Source of the DNA: a bacterium
Lineage (GTDB): Bacteria > Chloroflexota > Dormibacteria > Aeolococcales > Bog-877
Reading direction: 5' to 3'
Assembly (NCBI GenBank): GCA_021798435.1
Contig: JAJZGN010000018.1
Span: 1-16,241, forward strand
DNA length: 16,241 bases
The position numbers were made by a program, and so were the translations under genes. The notes under the pieces were generated by a model, which saw nothing but the letters and a program-made list of their open reading frames with translations, made no database searches and had not been told where the DNA came from. The first letter of the stretch is position 1. Every line of letters begins with the position of its first letter. Of this stretch, positions 13,924 to 16,241 are shown one piece after another.

Positions 13924-14835
13924 TCAGGAGGGGGGAGGGGGTACCAGCAGCACCCCCAGTACCAGCTGGCCGCGTCGGTGGGCCAGCTGCTGGATGATGC
14001 GGAGGACGCTGGCGGCGGCTGGGGAGATGGACTCCGCCCAGAGCTGGAACCCCTGGTTCAGGACCTCCAGCTCCCGGATCCGCGGGACCGTCTCCCGGAG
14101 GGCCGCCTGCACCTCGGGCGGGAGCGGGTCGGACGTGAGCGCCTCCACCCAATCCGCAGCCACCTGCCGGGGGGTCGAGCGGGTTCCCAGCTCCGAGAGC
14201 GCCAGGATGGAGTTGGCCAGCTCCCGCACCCTTAGGAAGAGCACCTCGTTGCCCTGGGCCCGGGCCAGCCGCTCCAGGACCTCCGTGACCCGGTCGGGGA
14301 GGAGCATGCGGCCGAGGATCGGGGAGACCGGCAGGGCCCAGCCTCCGCCCAGGATGTCCGCCCACTCTCCGGCGGCCTCCTCCGAGAGCGGCTGGGTTAG
14401 GCGCCCAAAGATACCCAGGCTCTCGCGGGGGGTGGAGTGAGCCACGGCGAGATACGCAGCCACCGCCTCCGCGCTGGCCTCGTCGGACTCCAGAGCGCGC
14501 TCCACGGCGTGGAGGAGGCGGTCCAGGCGCGACCGCTCCTGCTCCAGGGTGCGGCGGTGGCGCTCCAGGGCCGGGCGGAGGGAGCCCTCCCCACCCAGCC
14601 GAGGAAGGCTTTCGGAGATCTCGGCGAGGCTCATCCCCAGGCTGCGGAGCAGGTCGATCTGGAGGAGGAGGAGGAGCTCGCCGGCGCCGAAGTAGCGGTA
14701 GCCGCTGGGGCTGCGGGCCGGGTTCACCAGCCCCAGCCGCTGATAGTGGCGGATGCGCCCGGGGGTCACCCCGGTGAGCTTGGCCGCCTCCCCGATCTTG
14801 AGGCGAGGGGCCAGGTCCAGATCGGATGAAGCCAC
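13924..14835 (-). CDS. MerR-family transcriptional regulator, cysteine-free
   Basis: The N-terminus carries a typical MerR winged helix-turn-helix: LKIGEAAKLTGVTPGRIRHY at about 12-31, then LGLVNPARSPSGYRYF and a second helix pair ending LGMSLAEI. A dimerisation helix rich in Arg and Leu follows (about 85-120, LERHRRTLEQERSRLDRLL). The remaining ~180 residues are helical and match no sensor domain I can name. The whole 303-residue protein has no Cys, so it cannot be a thiol-based metal or redox sensor like MerR, CueR or SoxR; it probably binds an organic ligand or a partner protein. The GTG at 14835 lies within a stretched-spacer promoter facing hpnH. The permease gene follows only 12 bases after the stop, so regulator and permease are likely one transcript. 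Confidence 0.88.
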   Translation of the reverse strand: MASSDLDLAPRLKIGEAAKLTGVTPGRIRHYQRLGLVNPARSPSGYRYFGAGELLLLLQIDLLRSLGMSLAEISESLPRLGGEGSLRPALERHRRTLEQERSRLDRLLHAVERALESDEASAEAVAAYLAVAHSTPRESLGIFGRLTQPLSEEAAGEWADILGGGWALPVSPILGRMLLPDRVTEVLERLARAQGNEVLFLRVRELANSILALSELGTRSTPRQVAADWVEALTSDPLPPEVQAALRETVPRIRELEVLNQGFQLWAESISPAAASVLRIIQQLAHRRGQLVLGVLLVPPPPS

Positions 14836-14838
14836 GGC

Positions 14839-14876
14839 TTGACTCTACGATAGTTTCAAGGTTTAGAGTCCTAAAC
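14839..14876 (+). promoter_or_regulatory. MerR-type promoter/operator in front of hpnH
   Basis: TTGACT (14839-14844) is a good -35 and TAGAGT (14864-14869) a plausible -10, separated by 19 bp, the over-long spacing typical of MerR-activated promoters. Centred on the spacer is a perfect inverted repeat, GACTCTA (14841-14847) and TAGAGTC (14864-14870). A second one, GTTTAG (14861-14866) and CTAAAC (14871-14876), overlaps its right arm. It lies between the divergent MerR gene and hpnH. Confidence 0.6.
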
Positions 14877-14921
14877 GATCAAGCGAGGCAGGGCCGTGGC
14901 CGCAGCGGCCGGAGGAAGCAG

Positions 14922-15926
14922 ATGTCGATCCCGGTGCGACAGAAGATCAAGGTTGGCACCTACCTCATGTCCCAGCGCCTGCGCGGGGTCAAGAAGTTCC
15001 CGCTGGTCCTGCAGCTGGAGCCGCTCTACCAGTGCAACCTGGAGTGTGTCGGCTGCGGGAAGATCCAGCACCCCGATGACATCCTGCGCCGCCGGTTGAG
15101 CGTGCAGCAGTGCATCGACGCGGTCGAGGAGTGCGGGGCCCCGGTGGTCTCCATCGCCGGGGGCGAGCCGTTGGTGCACAAGGAGATCGACCAGATCACC
15201 CAGGCGATGCTGGAGCGCAAGAAGTACGTGTACCTCTGCACCAACGCCATCCTCATGGAGCGCAAGCTGGACCTATTCAAGCCCCACCCCTACTTCGCTT
15301 GGTCGGTGCACATGGACGGGCTGCGGGACCGCCACGACGAGTCGGTGAGCCGCAAGGGGGTCTTCGACAAGGCGGTGGAGGCGATCCTGGAGGCCAAGCG
15401 GCGGGGCTTCAGGGTCACCACCAACACCACCTTCTTCACCCAGGACACCGCCAAGTCGGTCCGCGAGGTGCTGGACTTCCTCAACGACGACCTCAAGGTC
15501 GACAACATGCAGATCTCCCCCGCCTACGCCTACGAGAAGGCGCCTGACCAGGAGCACTTCATGGGCGTGGACCGCACCCGGGCGATCTTCCGGGAGGCCT
15601 TCTCCGAGGGCCGGCGCGGGAAGTGGCGGCTCAATCACTCGCCCTTGTTCCTGGACTTCCTGGAGGGGAAGGTCGACTTCGAGTGCACCGCCTGGGGCAT
15701 CCCCTGCTACTCGGTATTCGGCTGGCAGCGGCCCTGCTATCTGCTGGCCGATGGATACGCCAGCTCCTACCAGGAGCTGCTCGAGACCACCGACTGGGAG
15801 CAGTACGGCCGCGGGCGGAACCCCAAGTGCGAAAACTGCATGGCCCACGCCGGGTACGAGCCGACCGCGGTGCTGAGGACCTTGGGCTCTCTCAAGGAGT
15901 CGGCCCGCGCTGCGGTCGCCCACTGA
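14922..15926 (+). CDS. hpnH: Hopanoid biosynthesis radical SAM protein HpnH (adenosylhopane synthase)
   Basis: HpnH joins the 5'-deoxyadenosyl group of SAM to diploptene (hopene), giving adenosylhopane, the first step to C35 extended hopanoids. The 334-residue protein matches the family in length. It has the radical SAM cluster motif CNLECVGC (Cys38, Cys42, Cys45) in LEPLYQCNLECVGCGKIQ, the SAM-binding GGEPL at 80-84, and the HpnH-type segments KYVYLCTNA, FAWSVHMDGLRDRHD, VTTNTTFF and AYEKAPDQEHF. The C-terminus has KCENCMAHAGYEP; in relatives I recall a further Cys where Ala stands here, which I cannot check. The ATG at 14922 has GGAGG 6 bases upstream. An upstream in-frame ATG at 14826 overlaps the promoter and is rejected. 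No hpnG or squalene-hopene cyclase is in the window. Confidence 0.93.
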   Translation: MSIPVRQKIKVGTYLMSQRLRGVKKFPLVLQLEPLYQCNLECVGCGKIQHPDDILRRRLSVQQCIDAVEECGAPVVSIAGGEPLVHKEIDQITQAMLERKKYVYLCTNAILMERKLDLFKPHPYFAWSVHMDGLRDRHDESVSRKGVFDKAVEAILEAKRRGFRVTTNTTFFTQDTAKSVREVLDFLNDDLKVDNMQISPAYAYEKAPDQEHFMGVDRTRAIFREAFSEGRRGKWRLNHSPLFLDFLEGKVDFECTAWGIPCYSVFGWQRPCYLLADGYASSYQELLETTDWEQYGRGRNPKCENCMAHAGYEPTAVLRTLGSLKESARAAVAH

Positions 15927-15954
15927 CCCGTCACCCGCACGGCGACGGCGTACG

Positions 15955-16241
15955 ATGGCCGGGCAAGTGCAGGTCCTAGATCAGCTTTCCCGGCCGTTGC
16001 GCGACCTCCGGGTCTCGGTCACCGACCGCTGCAACTTCCGCTGCCAGTACTGCATGCCTCGGGAGGTGTTCGGACCGGGTTTCCGCTTCCTGCCCCGCTC
16101 TGAGGTCCTGACCTTCGAGGAGGTGGAGCGGGTGGTGCGGGTGCTGGTGCCCCTCGGGGTCTCGAAGGTCCGCCTCACCGGGGGCGAGCCGCTGCTGCGA
16201 CGTGAACTCCCGGTCCTGGTGCGACGGCTGGCCGCCGTGCC
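15955..16241 (+). CDS. moaA: GTP 3',8-cyclase MoaA, N-terminal part (runs off window)
   Basis: MoaA is the radical SAM enzyme that turns GTP into 3',8-cyclo-7,8-dihydro-GTP, the first step of molybdenum cofactor synthesis. The first 95 codons are seen. They contain LRVSVTDRCNFRCQYCMP with the cluster cysteines Cys26, Cys30 and Cys33, then LTFEEVERVVRVLVPLGVSKVR and the SAM-binding LTGGEPLLR, all in the standard MoaA order. The ATG at 15955 follows the hpnH stop by 28 bases without an obvious Shine-Dalgarno; GTG at 15967 is a possible alternative. The frame is still open at the end of the window, where the second, C-terminal Fe-S cluster of the enzyme would lie beyond view. Same strand and short gap suggest co-transcription with hpnH. 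Confidence 0.95.
   Translation, partial: MAGQVQVLDQLSRPLRDLRVSVTDRCNFRCQYCMPREVFGPGFRFLPRSEVLTFEEVERVVRVLVPLGVSKVRLTGGEPLLRRELPVLVRRLAAV

Noticed and set aside
13250..14365. 371-codon leftward frame spanning the MerR and permease genes in another frame
   Set aside because: It overlaps two well-supported genes on the same strand and consists of Pro/Gly/Ala/Arg-rich shadow sequence.
14826..14921. Upstream ATG start for hpnH adding 32 residues
   Set aside because: It would place coding sequence over the MerR-type promoter and lacks a ribosome site, whereas ATG 14922 has GGAGG at ideal spacing and gives the usual HpnH N-terminus.

Overview
The window is a compact, GC-rich bacterial chromosome segment with many GTG and TTG starts, short or overlapping gene junctions and few AT-rich promoters. 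The gene mix (adenosylhopane synthase HpnH, TadE/TadG-type surface proteins, acetoacetate-CoA ligase, a stand-alone RibD C-terminal reductase) suits a high-GC soil or groundwater lineage, perhaps an actinobacterium or a Chloroflexota/Dormibacterota-like bacterium. The sequence alone does not settle the phylum. There is no transposase, integrase, phage gene or CRISPR array, so this looks like ordinary chromosome carrying some unusual accessory genes.

Left part (1-4015): the tail of an unidentified gene overlaps a 60-residue basic protein. A leftward PLP enzyme of the cysteine-desulfurase-like class V family follows, then a divergent rightward trio: GTP cyclohydrolase I (folE), a short-chain dehydrogenase and a RibD-C/DHFR-like reductase. 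The trio is packed like an operon and probably makes or reduces a pterin or folate.

Middle (3990-9221): a leftward polytopic membrane glycosyltransferase (GT87-like) overlaps the reductase tail to tail. Rightward genes then encode a LysE/RhtB exporter, acetoacetate-CoA ligase and an alpha/beta-hydrolase-fold protein whose nucleophile position is Gly. A tRNA-Gln(TTG) gene follows.

Right-centre (9381-14835): everything is leftward. In transcription order it reads: a cysteine-free MerR-type regulator; a COG0701/ArsP-like permease fused to three YHS domains; a CsoR-type copper sensor overlapping the permease by 4 bp; TadE; and a large TadG-like protein. The permease-YHS-CsoR block looks like a metal (probably copper) handling module. 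A CsoR-like palindrome lies at the permease start, and a strong internal ribosome binding site could yield a separate two-YHS protein.

Right edge (14839-16241): a MerR-style promoter with a stretched spacer and inverted repeats faces rightward into hpnH, followed by the start of moaA, cut by the window edge. The MerR protein is divergent from hpnH, so it may control hpnH as well as, or instead of, the permease block.
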